Origin: Halobacterium litoreum
GTDB lineage: Archaea; Halobacteriota; Halobacteria; Halobacteriales; Halobacteriaceae
NCBI RefSeq assembly: GCF_021233415.1
Contig: NZ_CP089466.1
Coordinates: forward strand, 1,736,001 to 1,800,000
Reading direction: 5' to 3'
Length of the DNA: 64,000 bases
In this document: positions 17,664-25,345 of the stretch, piece after piece
How positions within the stretch are numbered: position 1 is the first letter of the stretch
How the letters are laid out: each line of letters opens with the position of its first letter
Notes under the pieces: generated by a model
Told to the model about the DNA's origin: nothing
The model's input: only the letters and a program-made list of their open reading frames with translations
Database searches by the model: none
Made by a program: the position numbers and the translations under genes

Positions 17664-18701
17664 TCATCGGTCAATAGCATCCCAGCGGCGTTCGGCGCGC
17701 CGGCGCTTCGACGCGCGGTCGTAGTGCTTGTCCAGCACGTCCTCGGACGCGTTCAGTCGGTCGGACACGATTTCCCGAGCGACGCCGTCGTTCCGGTACT
17801 TCGTGACGCGCGCCTTCCGGAAGTCGTGGGGACTCCGCGAACTCGGGCACTTCGTGGACTTCTTGAACGCCGTCGCCTCGCACTCCTCGATCTCCCGTCC
17901 GTGTGGGCACCCCTCGCCGACGAAGCAGGGGCGCGTCCACTTGTAGACCGTCTCCCGAATCGTCCCGCGACACGCCCGCCCCTGCGTCGTCGTCACGAGT
18001 GGGCGACGACCGTAGTCGTCGGTTATCTCGCGGCGCGGCCCCTCGATGAAGTCCTCCAAGACCTGCGCCACGCCCGCGTTGATTCGGTTGTGGCGCTCGC
18101 TCGCTTCGTCGTTCTTCAGCGGCGTGTCCGTGTCGGGCCGGTGGTGGAACTCGATGGCGGGCGAGTTGCTGTCGAGGTCGAGGTCACGGAGGTCGAGCGA
18201 GCGCACGCCACCGAGTCGCGCGCCGGTGTGCCAGAGCACGAGCACGACGACGTGGTCCCGACTCGCGTACTCGTAGCGGTCGAGGTAGTCGAGAATCGGC
18301 GGGATTCGCTCGGGCGGGATTTTGCTGTCCGACACCTCGTCGGTCTTCGAGAGGTCGGGAATCGGCACCTTCGTGTAGAGGTCCTCGGGCACTGCCTCGA
18401 TGTCCGCCGCGAACTTCAGGAATCGCTTCAGCGTCTGCAGCGCCGACTCCAGCGTGGCCGGCGCAAGCTCCTCCACGTTCGCGTTACTGTACCCGCCCTC
18501 ACGGCGCCAGACGCGGTACTCGTAGAGGTCGCGTCCGTTCACCTCGTTCAGGTTCTCGATGCCCGCCTCCCGGCACCACTCCACGAACGGACGAAGCCGG
18601 TACTTGTGGCTCGTGACCGTCCACTTCGCCGCGTCGTCGCGGCGCGCGTCGAGGTAGAGGTCAACCGCGTCCTCCGGCGGCAGCGGGTCGAGGTCGCTCA
18701 T
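17664..18701 (-). CDS. int: Tyrosine site-specific integrase, SNJ2-type
   Basis: The 345-residue recombinase has an N-terminal SAM-like core-binding domain (residues about 10-110) and a C-terminal catalytic domain. The catalytic set is visible: Arg162 (WHTGARLGGV), His292-x-x-Arg295 (SPHDFRKAR), His326 and nucleophile Tyr327 (DKHYDRAS). Four cysteines at 259-285 inside the catalytic domain may bind zinc. It would integrate and excise the element at tRNA-Arg. I chose the ATG at 18701 because it overlaps the upstream gene's stop (ATGA). Longer frames run through that gene. Confidence 0.92.
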   Translation of the reverse strand: MSDLDPLPPEDAVDLYLDARRDDAAKWTVTSHKYRLRPFVEWCREAGIENLNEVNGRDLYEYRVWRREGGYSNANVEELAPATLESALQTLKRFLKFAADIEAVPEDLYTKVPIPDLSKTDEVSDSKIPPERIPPILDYLDRYEYASRDHVVVLVLWHTGARLGGVRSLDLRDLDLDSNSPAIEFHHRPDTDTPLKNDEASERHNRINAGVAQVLEDFIEGPRREITDDYGRRPLVTTTQGRACRGTIRETVYKWTRPCFVGEGCPHGREIEECEATAFKKSTKCPSSRSPHDFRKARVTKYRNDGVAREIVSDRLNASEDVLDKHYDRASKRRRAERRWDAIDR

Positions 18702-18886
18702 CGCTCGCCCTCCTCGTTGACGACCGCGAGCGTCAGCTTCTCCTTGGTACTCTCGCAGGCCGGGCACTCCGGCATCCGGCTGTACGTGACGTTCGAGCAG
18801 TCCGCACAGACGTAGAGGAAGTCGTTCGTCTCCGACTCCTCCGAGGTCGGTTCGTCGGTGTCATTCTGGTGTTCGGTTTCGCTCAT
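18698..18886 (-). CDS. Small zinc-ribbon protein, integrase accessory (Orf2-like)
   Basis: About 62 residues: an acidic N-terminus, then FLYVCADCSNVTYSRMPECPACES, with two CxxC pairs forming a rubredoxin-like zinc ribbon. It ends with ATGA overlapping the integrase start. In SNJ2 small proteins co-transcribed with the integrase are needed for integration, and this gene occupies the same position. Only one accessory gene is evident here, against two in SNJ2. GTG at 18892 is an alternative start. AGTATATC at 18930-18937 is a plausible TATA box. Confidence 0.75.
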   Translation of the reverse strand: MSETEHQNDTDEPTSEESETNDFLYVCADCSNVTYSRMPECPACESTKEKLTLAVVNEEGER

Positions 18887-18960
18887 TCTCACTCCCCAGC
18901 GGTGGAATCGCGCACCGCTTGGAACATACAGATATACTCCGTCTACAAATAGATTCTCTG

Positions 18961-19003
18961 AGTCATTTGTCGAATGCGCACCTAGTCAATTATCGAATTG
19001 ACT
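18961..19003. promoter_or_regulatory. Paired operators between integrase operon and repressor-like gene
   Basis: AGTCAATTATCGAATTGACT (18984-19003) is an 8-base perfect inverted repeat with a 4-base centre. A degenerate copy, AGTCATTTGTCGAATGC, starts 23 bases to the left at 18961, and a CCAATTGAT word follows at 19012. They lie between the divergent starts at 18886 and 19063, where a repressor could control both directions. Confidence 0.55.
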
Positions 19004-19062
19004 CCGACTATCCAATTGATACTTAGACCAACTCATTTGGGTGCCCGGGCCGCAGTTGAAGT

Positions 19063-19332
19063 ATGGCGTATCGTCTCCCGGCCGAGTGGATGCAGGCAAC
19101 TGACGACCGGATTCTGGAGTTCTTGGAGTCTGAAGGCCGTTCTACCCCCAGTTCGATGACTGACGAAGGGCCTTACGACTATCATCGAAAAACCGTCCAA
19201 CGACGACTCTCGAAATTGATGGATGCCGGACTTGTCGAACGTGTCGGCCGGGGACTCTATCAAATCACGAACGAGGGCCAGCGGTATCTCGCCGGTCAGG
19301 CAGACCTGCGAGACACGCCGGAACCAGAGTGA
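19063..19332 (+). CDS. Winged-helix repressor-like protein (phiH-repressor type)
   Basis: The 89-residue protein consists of a winged helix: MAYRLPAEWMQATDDRILEFLE, then the recognition segment HRKTVQRRLSKLMDAGLVERVGRGLYQITNEGQRYLAG. This is the pattern of haloarchaeal PhiH1-type repressors and related small DNA-binding proteins. It is transcribed divergently from the integrase operon with palindromes between, so it is the likely lysogeny regulator. The call rests on fold and position. Confidence 0.78.
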   Translation: MAYRLPAEWMQATDDRILEFLESEGRSTPSSMTDEGPYDYHRKTVQRRLSKLMDAGLVERVGRGLYQITNEGQRYLAGQADLRDTPEPE

Positions 19333-19427
19333 GAAGCTAATTCCTCGAGTTATAAACCACTAATTCGTAATCTCGGACGGAATATCCCCAAATCTCTTGC
19401 CGTGTCGGTTATCGAGTTTGGCCTATC

Positions 19428-20012
19428 ATGGTTGAGATTCAAGATCTCCTCCCGAATTATTTTCTTGAGCGTAGCTTAGCATTCAAGACTGGTGTTCTCA
19501 TATTAGGTGCATTGCTACTACTGGTGAGTTCCTTTATTCGGCAGAAAGGAGACGTACTGTGGGTGATCCCTTTTCTTTCCGGTGCTCTGGTCGAGTGGTT
19601 TGTCGTTGCAACAGTCTATGTTGAGATGTCTGAAATTGAAGCGAGGGTGAGCGATGCAAGAGACGAGATCAAGACGACTGCAAGCGATATCAAAGAAACT
19701 CGGAGAGAGGTCGAGCAGAACCAGAAGGAGGTTGCGGACACAAAAGAAGAGATAGAATCTACACGGAACGAAGTCGAAGAGACGAGGAGAGAAATAGAGA
19801 AAACAGGGAGAGAAATCGAGCAGACCAAAGAGGATGTATTCTCGTTCATCTCTGACTCTCAAGGAAGTACAGCTAGACCCTCACTTGAAGACCGAATTTC
19901 TGACTTAGAGGAGACCGTTGGAATGGGGGCGATAAGCGGAAGGGGTCTGTCTGGGCGTGTGTCTGAGTTAGAGAGAAAAGTGAAGAAAATGAAGAGAAAC
20001 AACCGACGCTGA
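19428..20012 (+). CDS. Two-TM protein with long coiled coil, provirus cargo
   Basis: The 194-residue protein has two hydrophobic segments (about residues 18-37, GVLILGALLLLVSSFI; and 43-63). A highly charged coiled coil of roughly 80 residues follows, with repeating E-I-E-x-T-R/K units (VEQNQKEVADTKEEIESTRN). The C-terminus is basic (KVKKMKRNNRR). Codon usage is markedly AT-richer than the virion genes, suggesting separate acquisition. No family is recognised. Membrane anchoring with a cytoplasmic rod could suit a superinfection-exclusion or sensor role, but that is speculation. Confidence 0.7.
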   Translation: MVEIQDLLPNYFLERSLAFKTGVLILGALLLLVSSFIRQKGDVLWVIPFLSGALVEWFVVATVYVEMSEIEARVSDARDEIKTTASDIKETRREVEQNQKEVADTKEEIESTRNEVEETRREIEKTGREIEQTKEDVFSFISDSQGSTARPSLEDRISDLEETVGMGAISGRGLSGRVSELERKVKKMKRNNRR

Positions 20013-20055
20013 TTCTAACGAAAGGAGGAAACCATTCAATCGGGTTTCAAGCCAC

Positions 20056-20421
20056 CTACTCGTACGGAATCCAGAGCAGTCCGTACGCCCCCTTCGAGTC
20101 GAATTCTGCGACCTGCTCCCCACCGCGATACAACGCGACGTGTTCGCTTCCGTCGGCTCCGACGTGGGCCGCGTCGCCGATAATCTGCATCTCCTCGACC
20201 TGCGGCTCCGCGTCGAAGCCGAGCACGTCGTCGCCGCGATCCTCGTCGCCCACGAGTTCGTCGACCGGGACAACAGCGTACCGTCCGGTCACGTCTCCTT
20301 GGTAGAGGACTCGGTTCTCGACTTCGCTGAATCCTGCTCTGATGAGTAACTGTTCGCGTTCGCTCGTCTCGAACGTCACGAGGCGGCTCAATCCAGTGGC
20401 GGTCTGGTTTGCTTCCACCAT
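20056..20421 (-). CDS. Hypothetical provirus protein, GC-rich
   Basis: The 121-residue acidic soluble protein (MVEANQTATGLSRLVTFETSEREQLLIRAG) is predicted to be mainly beta-sheet: RVLYQGDVTGRYAVVPVDELV, EEMQIIGDAAHVG, EHVALYRGGEQVAEF. No motif is recognised. Its GC content resembles the virion and Rep genes, unlike its AT-rich neighbours on both sides, so it probably belongs to the viral backbone. A 23-base AGTGAA repeat lies upstream. Confidence 0.68.
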   Translation of the reverse strand: MVEANQTATGLSRLVTFETSEREQLLIRAGFSEVENRVLYQGDVTGRYAVVPVDELVGDEDRGDDVLGFDAEPQVEEMQIIGDAAHVGADGSEHVALYRGGEQVAEFDSKGAYGLLWIPYE

Positions 20422-20471
20422 GCATCAATTCCGGTGCGTAGGCACGTTGTGTAAAGGCGAGCCGTCCGCGG

Positions 20472-20494
20472 AGTGAAAGTGAAAGTGAAAGTGA
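20472..20494. repeat. AGTGAA tandem hexamer
   Basis: Three AGTGAA units plus a partial fourth lie upstream of the 20421 start. Too short to call an iteron array. It may be regulatory or simple slippage sequence. Confidence 0.45.
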
Positions 20495-20548
20495 TAGGCC
20501 CGACTTAATTCCTGAAAATCAAGGCCGCTCTATCTTTGAGGGCAAAGA

Positions 20549-21226
20549 TCAGTTAGAACCTAAGCGGTTGATTATCTTCATGAGATACTGTTTTTGCGAC
20601 TGTAGTTCTGACTCAAGTTCACCGAGTGCTCGGAGAACCACGAAAAAGTATCCAATTGCGATAGCGACTAACAAGTATATGCTAATGGGTTCCCCACTCG
20701 TGGCAGCAAATGATATTATCACACTCAAAATCATCCCAAGACAAATGAGTAGGATATCAATACTCTCGACAGTCCTCAAATCATCAAGATTCTCTGAACT
20801 CTTAATCAGATACTCTCGATAGGCATTATTTCGGCTGTTAAGATACTCTTCCTTACTTTCGAATGAAGACGCGTCTTCTGGGATAAGTTCCGGCGAGACA
20901 TTCGAACTCCGAGCCGATTTTGATAGAAACCCGAACAGCCCCAGTATGAGAAGAATCGCAGTAACAGCGATCGTTATCGGTGATGAAATAATCAGATTGC
21001 CCGATTTCACAATAGGTTGTGGGTGCTTGACCAAATCAACTATCGCGTCTTTTACAGCGAATAAAACTGATGAGAGACCAGCAAAGAGCAGGAGCGTGAT
21101 TCGCCCCATTTGCCGATTTCTTTTCCCAACCTCCTGACTGGCATTCGTATAGTGATTATACAACTCTCGTAACTCCTCGTGCTCAAGTTCAAGAGTTTCC
21201 ACCGAGGGGTCGGATTTATCTCCCAT
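20549..21226 (-). CDS. Four-TM cargo protein with flanking helices
   Basis: The 225-residue AT-rich gene encodes a helical N-terminus (LELEHEELRELYNHYTNASQ), a first TM pair (about residues 43-60 and 80-100), a 55-residue polar loop, a second TM pair (about 155-175 and 180-198) and a C-terminal coiled-coil-like helix. The 2+2 arrangement with cytosolic helices is reminiscent of SLATT or predicted-sensor 4TM proteins of conflict systems. I cannot assign it. The HEPN-like gene lies immediately upstream on the same strand, 130 bases away. Confidence 0.72.
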   Translation of the reverse strand: MGDKSDPSVETLELEHEELRELYNHYTNASQEVGKRNRQMGRITLLLFAGLSSVLFAVKDAIVDLVKHPQPIVKSGNLIISSPITIAVTAILLILGLFGFLSKSARSSNVSPELIPEDASSFESKEEYLNSRNNAYREYLIKSSENLDDLRTVESIDILLICLGMILSVIISFAATSGEPISIYLLVAIAIGYFFVVLRALGELESELQSQKQYLMKIINRLGSN

Positions 21227-21356
21227 ACAACTCCCATAACTACTCTACTAACATCTTTATTTATCTCTGCAACGGGATATGTCCAAATGAACTGAAATGA
21301 GCAATGACGAGTCAGAAGAAGTTCCATTGACTTCAACCTCGTTGACTCTTCACCCG

Positions 21357-22595
21357 TTAAGTTCGTAACCCCTCAGGAGGGATATTATCCGCTATCCAAT
21401 ATCTGAATTCTTTCGACGACATGTACCGGAGAGCAATCCGGTTATTTACTCTAGATATTGCAAACAGTAAACCAGCCACCAAATCAGACAGGCGATAATA
21501 CTCAACTGGAACTCGATAGTATGACATCTTCTTAATCAGGTTTCGGTCTCGTCCACGACCATCGTAGATACGCACAAGTCCTTCTGAATCATCAGTTTCA
21601 ATACTAGCATGAGAAGACCCATGCCTAAGCTGTGGTTCAATTAACTTTGTGAAATTTTCTCCTCTGCTAGTATCGAGGGACTTCAACACAGAGGTTGTAT
21701 CACTCGCATTATTCGGAGCGGGCGAGTCAAGAGCAAGTGTTAGATCATGTAGTGGCTCTCGTGCAAGTTCAAACAAATATGCGTATTGTTCAATAATGCG
21801 CTCAATCCCAAGACCTCCCTCAATTTCCCCAATATCTACTGAATCTGAGTTAGTGTCCCAAAAGTGAATAATTGCGTTCTCGTCTGAAGGGGAGTCTCGT
21901 GATTTTAGTCCCTCCCATTCAGCCTCTTTCCGTTCTCTGAAATTTAGAACTTTATTTCCAAGCTCAAGAAGGTCTGTTTTCCGCTTTTCTTCCCATTCTT
22001 CAAACCGAGTCAGAGGAGATCCTGACAAATACTTCTCTTGCAACAGGTCGACTGCAGTTTCAAATACTCTCTCAAACCTTTCTGAATCGTAACTCGCCTC
22101 GTCTTTGTATCTCCTGTACGGAGCATTGAGTCTATTCGCATCCGATGTCTTAATAGCGATAATTTCCGCATAATTCTCTATTAGCTTGATGAGGTTTTCA
22201 TTGTCCAGATCAAGTTCGAGAGACGCATTTAACGCCTCCTTCGCATCAAATTCTTCAGGAGCATCGCCGTTTCCTTCTTGGAGCCTTTCAGTAGCCCTCT
22301 GGACCGGATCATCATATTCAGACCGAAAGTACCGCATATTTTGCTCACGAGTCCTCGGATTCTTCGCGGGGGTATCTCGCACATCAATAAATTGCGCAAC
22401 ACCATCCCGAATGGTTGGAACCAAACTTTGGAGTGCTGCGATAAATTCCCACCCACTGCCTGAAACTTTGATTGTTGAATCTCCGTCCCTGAACCAGACC
22501 CTCCCCTCTCCATCCTGCAGATCTCGCTTAGTTATCGGTAAATCTCTTTCATAATACAACTCTGCAAATTCGGGGTATCCTTCGTCGGTCCCCAT
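21357..22595 (-). CDS. 412-residue cargo protein with RHGSSH (HEPN-like Rx4H) motif
   Basis: The AT-rich gene encodes a soluble 412-residue protein without an obvious homologue. The N-terminal half is charged and helical (residues about 95-230). Near the C-terminus LIEPQLRHGSSHASIE places Arg324, polar His325 and His329 in the R-[N/D/H]-x3-H spacing of HEPN ribonucleases. A beta-like stretch (EGLVRIYDGRGR) and a hydrophobic helix (LSDLVAGLLFAISRVN) follow, as seen after the motif in HEPN toxins of abortive-infection systems. The HEPN call is a motif-level inference. The low GC and placement beside a 4-TM gene support an acquired defence or exclusion cassette. Confidence 0.72.
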   Translation of the reverse strand: MGTDEGYPEFAELYYERDLPITKRDLQDGEGRVWFRDGDSTIKVSGSGWEFIAALQSLVPTIRDGVAQFIDVRDTPAKNPRTREQNMRYFRSEYDDPVQRATERLQEGNGDAPEEFDAKEALNASLELDLDNENLIKLIENYAEIIAIKTSDANRLNAPYRRYKDEASYDSERFERVFETAVDLLQEKYLSGSPLTRFEEWEEKRKTDLLELGNKVLNFRERKEAEWEGLKSRDSPSDENAIIHFWDTNSDSVDIGEIEGGLGIERIIEQYAYLFELAREPLHDLTLALDSPAPNNASDTTSVLKSLDTSRGENFTKLIEPQLRHGSSHASIETDDSEGLVRIYDGRGRDRNLIKKMSYYRVPVEYYRLSDLVAGLLFAISRVNNRIALRYMSSKEFRYWIADNIPPEGLRT

Positions 22596-22862
22596 TTTGC
22601 ACCCTATTAGTCCTCTTTTGGTAATCAGCTTTTGCGTTTCGACTACCCCTCTATATTGACTCGGGGTTTTGCGCGCTGAGAATTCGTTTCCGAGATATGC
22701 ACACGAGACGCGCGAGGTCGTGTGCAGATTCGCCCGCTCGTCGTGACCGTCAGCTCGTCTCGGGCCGGGTCGCCAGGGAGATCGAGGCGATTTCCCCGCG
22801 AATCACCCCCGCGAGTGAGCCAAATTCAATGGGTTTTGCCCGGTCGTGTGAACGAATCAGGT

Positions 22863-23108
22863 ATGCGAATCCGCACCGACGGCGACTACGCCCACCGACG
22901 AGACACCATCGAGGCCGCGATGGACGCGCTCGACGAGAACACGAAAACCGCCGCCGTCCTCGCCGCCTGCGAGCACGCTCGACAGGACCGCCGCGCGAAA
23001 GAGGAGGCGCTGGAGCACCCCGACATGACGCCCGAACTCGCCGAGATACTGAGCACCAGTCGATTTCGACTCTCATACGAGGTTGAGACTGGCCTCGATA
23101 CCGGGTAG
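22863..23108 (+). CDS. DUF7692-like small haloarchaeal protein
   Basis: The 81-residue protein starts MRIRTDGDYAHRRDTIEAAM at the ATG at 22863. A helical centre follows (VLAACEHARQDRRAKEEALEHPD) and then PELAEILSTSRFRLSYEVE. This pattern recurs in haloviruses and proviruses as a small conserved protein of unknown function, probably nucleic-acid binding (ribbon-helix-helix-like start). Upstream in-frame sequence (from 22722) has no conserved look. It is the only plus-strand gene in the right half of the provirus. Confidence 0.7.
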   Translation: MRIRTDGDYAHRRDTIEAAMDALDENTKTAAVLAACEHARQDRRAKEEALEHPDMTPELAEILSTSRFRLSYEVETGLDTG

Positions 23109-23129
23109 CCTCTTCAGCAAAATCTGGCC

Positions 23130-23531
23130 TTATCCACCAACTGTCGCTCGCATAACTACCTCAATCACAACGGTAGCTGCAACCACCGAGATCGCAATTA
23201 ACCCCTGTACGGCGAAGTCACGCCATCCGCTATCCTGTGATTGCGCTCGCATCAGAGCAATGACGGCCGCGGTGATTAACAGAATGAGGGCATTAGCCGC
23301 CGCCAGACCCGTGATAATCGCGTTGCTCGATGAATTCCGCATAATTGCTGCCGAGAAGCTCATCAGCATCCACCAAAGCAGGGTTGTTCCAGCAGTGACG
23401 AGCCCCAACTCGGCAGTTGTCGGCTCCTCGTCTCGGTCCAGAATCCATCGGGCCACACCCAACCAGACCGTTAGTGCGACGAGTGACGCTTGAAACAGCG
23501 GGATTGCCGTACTAAGCGACTCTGAGGGCAT
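23130..23531 (-). CDS. Four-TM hypothetical membrane protein
   Basis: About 133 residues from the ATG at 23531. Four hydrophobic helices are visible: FQASLVALTVWLGVARWIL, LGLVTAGTTLLWWMLMSF, IITGLAAANALILLITAAVIALM and FAVQGLIAISVVAATVVIEVVM. The loops are short and no catalytic residues stand out. It is convergent with the DUF7692-like gene (21-base gap). Function unknown. A GTG at 23576 would add 15 residues. Confidence 0.62.
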   Translation of the reverse strand: MPSESLSTAIPLFQASLVALTVWLGVARWILDRDEEPTTAELGLVTAGTTLLWWMLMSFSAAIMRNSSSNAIITGLAAANALILLITAAVIALMRAQSQDSGWRDFAVQGLIAISVVAATVVIEVVMRATVGG

Positions 23532-23592
23532 CCTATTTTCTTCTACCCGCTGACTCGGATAATATTTCCCACTCACTGCAGCGATTGATAAT

Positions 23593-23973
23593 CTACACTA
23601 CGTCGCTAATCGCCACCTTCGCCTGCTCGGTCCCACGGTGATCACCACCACCGTGCCACCGGAGCGTCGGCAATCGAGACGCGTGCCGGCGGTCGTGGGC
23701 GAGCACTTCGACACCCCGCCCGCGAATCCGGTACGCGGCGAACACGTAGTATCCATCCTCGCGCTGTAGTTTCTCGTGGTACTCCCGATAGAGTTTGAAC
23801 GTCCCCGGCTGTCCGTCGGCGTGCTCGTGCATCGCCGCCTTGATCTCGTGCGGCTCGCCGTCGGGACCGTCGGCGTCCTTCCAGGAGGCGCGGGCGAGGT
23901 CGAGGCCGTACTCTGAAGCCATCTGGTATTCGACCGCCGTCCCGTACTTGTTCGCTTTCTGCGAGCGCCCCAT
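23593..23973 (-). CDS. PD-(D/E)xK nuclease-like protein (first of two)
   Basis: The 126-residue protein begins MGRSQKANKYGTAVEYQMASEYG. It has an acidic stretch followed by PHEIKAAMHEH (Glu43-x-Lys45) and a strand YYVFAAYRIRGRGVEVLAHDRR. This is the core of Holliday-junction-resolvase/restriction-like folds. It resembles the 157-residue protein at 30669 in layout (VEIKAAQRR, YLFAVYQPR). It might process replication intermediates or act on competitor DNA. A strong TATA box lies 46-55 bases upstream. Confidence 0.65.
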   Translation of the reverse strand: MGRSQKANKYGTAVEYQMASEYGLDLARASWKDADGPDGEPHEIKAAMHEHADGQPGTFKLYREYHEKLQREDGYYVFAAYRIRGRGVEVLAHDRRHASRLPTLRWHGGGDHRGTEQAKVAISDVV

Positions 23974-24018
23974 TATTCTGACCCCCACGAGGCAACGCGT
24001 CTCGCGCCCGACGCGCGC

Positions 24019-24028
24019 TTTATATATA
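24019..24028 (-). promoter_or_regulatory. TATA box for the nuclease-like gene
   Basis: TATATATAAA on the minus strand is the best TATA box in the provirus. It lies about 46 bases before the start at 23973, in a GC-rich stretch. Confidence 0.6.
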
Positions 24029-24123
24029 CACTCCTCCGGCCCGCCTGAACGCCGCGCCCATCGGGGCGAGCGCCCTCGGCGCGAGTCCCGACGCGATGGG
24101 CCAACATAGTGAGTACGCCGGGG

Positions 24124-24139
24124 GGTTGGTTGTGGTTGG
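24124..24139 (+). other. Two-tetrad G-quadruplex-like motif
   Basis: GGTTGGTTGTGGTTGG contains four GG pairs with 2-, 4- and 2-base loops. It directly follows a G-run (24120-24125). It sits in the 187-base gap after the NTPase gene. It could be a structural replication or packaging signal. No function is known. Confidence 0.35.
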
Positions 24140-24160
24140 TTTGTCCGGGACCCGTCGCCG

Positions 24161-25345
24161 TCATGCAGTTAGGTCAGTCACCTCGCCAACCACCTCGCGG
24201 TGCTTTCCATCCTGCTCGTACTCGTTCCAGCGCTGACGCACCCATTCGGTGCTGTACGGCACGAATTCCGCAATCTCGCGGTTTGGTTTCTCTGGCTCGG
24301 CCTCCTTCGCGAGCACGACTGTCGCGATCGCCGACCGCCGCGCCACGTCCGCCGGCGCCGTCTCCCCATCCTCGTCGTCGCCGTCCGACCAACTCCACGT
24401 CGTCGCCTCCTTGTCGTCGTACCGCCAGTCCGTCTCTGGAATCCCGTCGACCGACGCAATCGGCTCGACGCCCCGCCGATTCTTCACGTCCTCGTAGAAC
24501 GTTGCTCGCTTCAGCGCCTCCTTGTGGACACAGACGCCCATCTCCCGAATCAGCGGGTGTACGTCCTTCCCGTCGTGACCAATCACGATGAGAGAGCCGC
24601 CGTACTTCCGGATTTTGTACGCCATCGGCCCCATCTTCGTCTTCGTCTGATACCCCGAACTACCCGAACCGCCGGCGCTCGATGAGGCCTCGTCGAAGAT
24701 GAACAGTTTCGGTGTCTGGTCGTTGTGCATCGGGTCGCCGTCCTGCTCCATCCACGCCTCCAACTGCTCGAAGTTCGACAGCCACCCGTCCTGCCTGCAA
24801 CCCTCCGCGTCCGTCCACTCGTCGGTCTCCCGGAGCGTCCGGACGTTCGACGCGACGAGCCCACTCGGATGCTCGCGCTTCCAGAGCTGCCCAAGGAGCA
24901 GCGCGAAGTTGCTCTTCCCGGTGCCGGGTTCGGCCCACTCGTAGAACATCGGCGCCGGCCCCGTCAGGAACGATTCCAGCGTCTTGATCGCCTTCAGGCC
25001 GGACACGTCGGCACGCTGGCCGGTGTCTCCCGTGAGGTGCTTGAGTGTCTGCATGTCGCCGCCGTCGAGCGCGCGCCGGGCCGTCTCGGTCGCCTCCATC
25101 CGCCGCGTGCGCTCGTGGAGAGTGGTCTGCTCGGCCCGCCCCGGCATCTTCGCCTGCTTTTCGTCCGAGAGGACCGTCGGGTCGTACTCCGCCTCCACCA
25201 CCGAGAGGAACCGAGAGAGGCGTTCGTCCCGCGTCAGCCCGGTATGCGTGTGGGCTTCGGCGTCGCGGTCGCCGTGGCCGTCCTGGTGCTCGCGGAACTG
25301 CGCTGGCGTGTACAGGTCGTCACCGCCGCCGTCGTCACCACTCAT
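24161..25345 (-). CDS. VP8-like NTPase of pleolipovirus
   Basis: The 394-residue P-loop ATPase has Walker A EPGTGKSN (residues 139-146) and Walker B FIFDEA (215-220). A Gly/Ser loop and LIVIGHDG (sensor region) follow, then a C-terminal helix-turn-helix-like segment (REIAEFVPYSTEWVRQRWNEYEQDG, about 355-380). Pleolipoviruses carry a conserved VP8-type NTPase as the last gene of the virion block, exactly this position. It may drive genome packaging or DNA transactions. ATGA couples it to the ORF7-like gene. Confidence 0.85.
   Translation of the reverse strand: MSGDDGGGDDLYTPAQFREHQDGHGDRDAEAHTHTGLTRDERLSRFLSVVEAEYDPTVLSDEKQAKMPGRAEQTTLHERTRRMEATETARRALDGGDMQTLKHLTGDTGQRADVSGLKAIKTLESFLTGPAPMFYEWAEPGTGKSNFALLLGQLWKREHPSGLVASNVRTLRETDEWTDAEGCRQDGWLSNFEQLEAWMEQDGDPMHNDQTPKLFIFDEASSSAGGSGSSGYQTKTKMGPMAYKIRKYGGSLIVIGHDGKDVHPLIREMGVCVHKEALKRATFYEDVKNRRGVEPIASVDGIPETDWRYDDKEATTWSWSDGDDEDGETAPADVARRSAIATVVLAKEAEPEKPNREIAEFVPYSTEWVRQRWNEYEQDGKHREVVGEVTDLTA

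Noticed and set aside
20472-20494. AGTGAA repeats as a CRISPR or iteron array
   Set aside because: Only three and a half 6-base units without spacers, far from the Rep gene.
22697-23086. Alternative 129-codon frame overlapping the DUF7692-like gene
   Set aside because: Arg-rich with no conserved pattern, while the overlapping frame contains the recognisable MRIRTDGDYAHR start.
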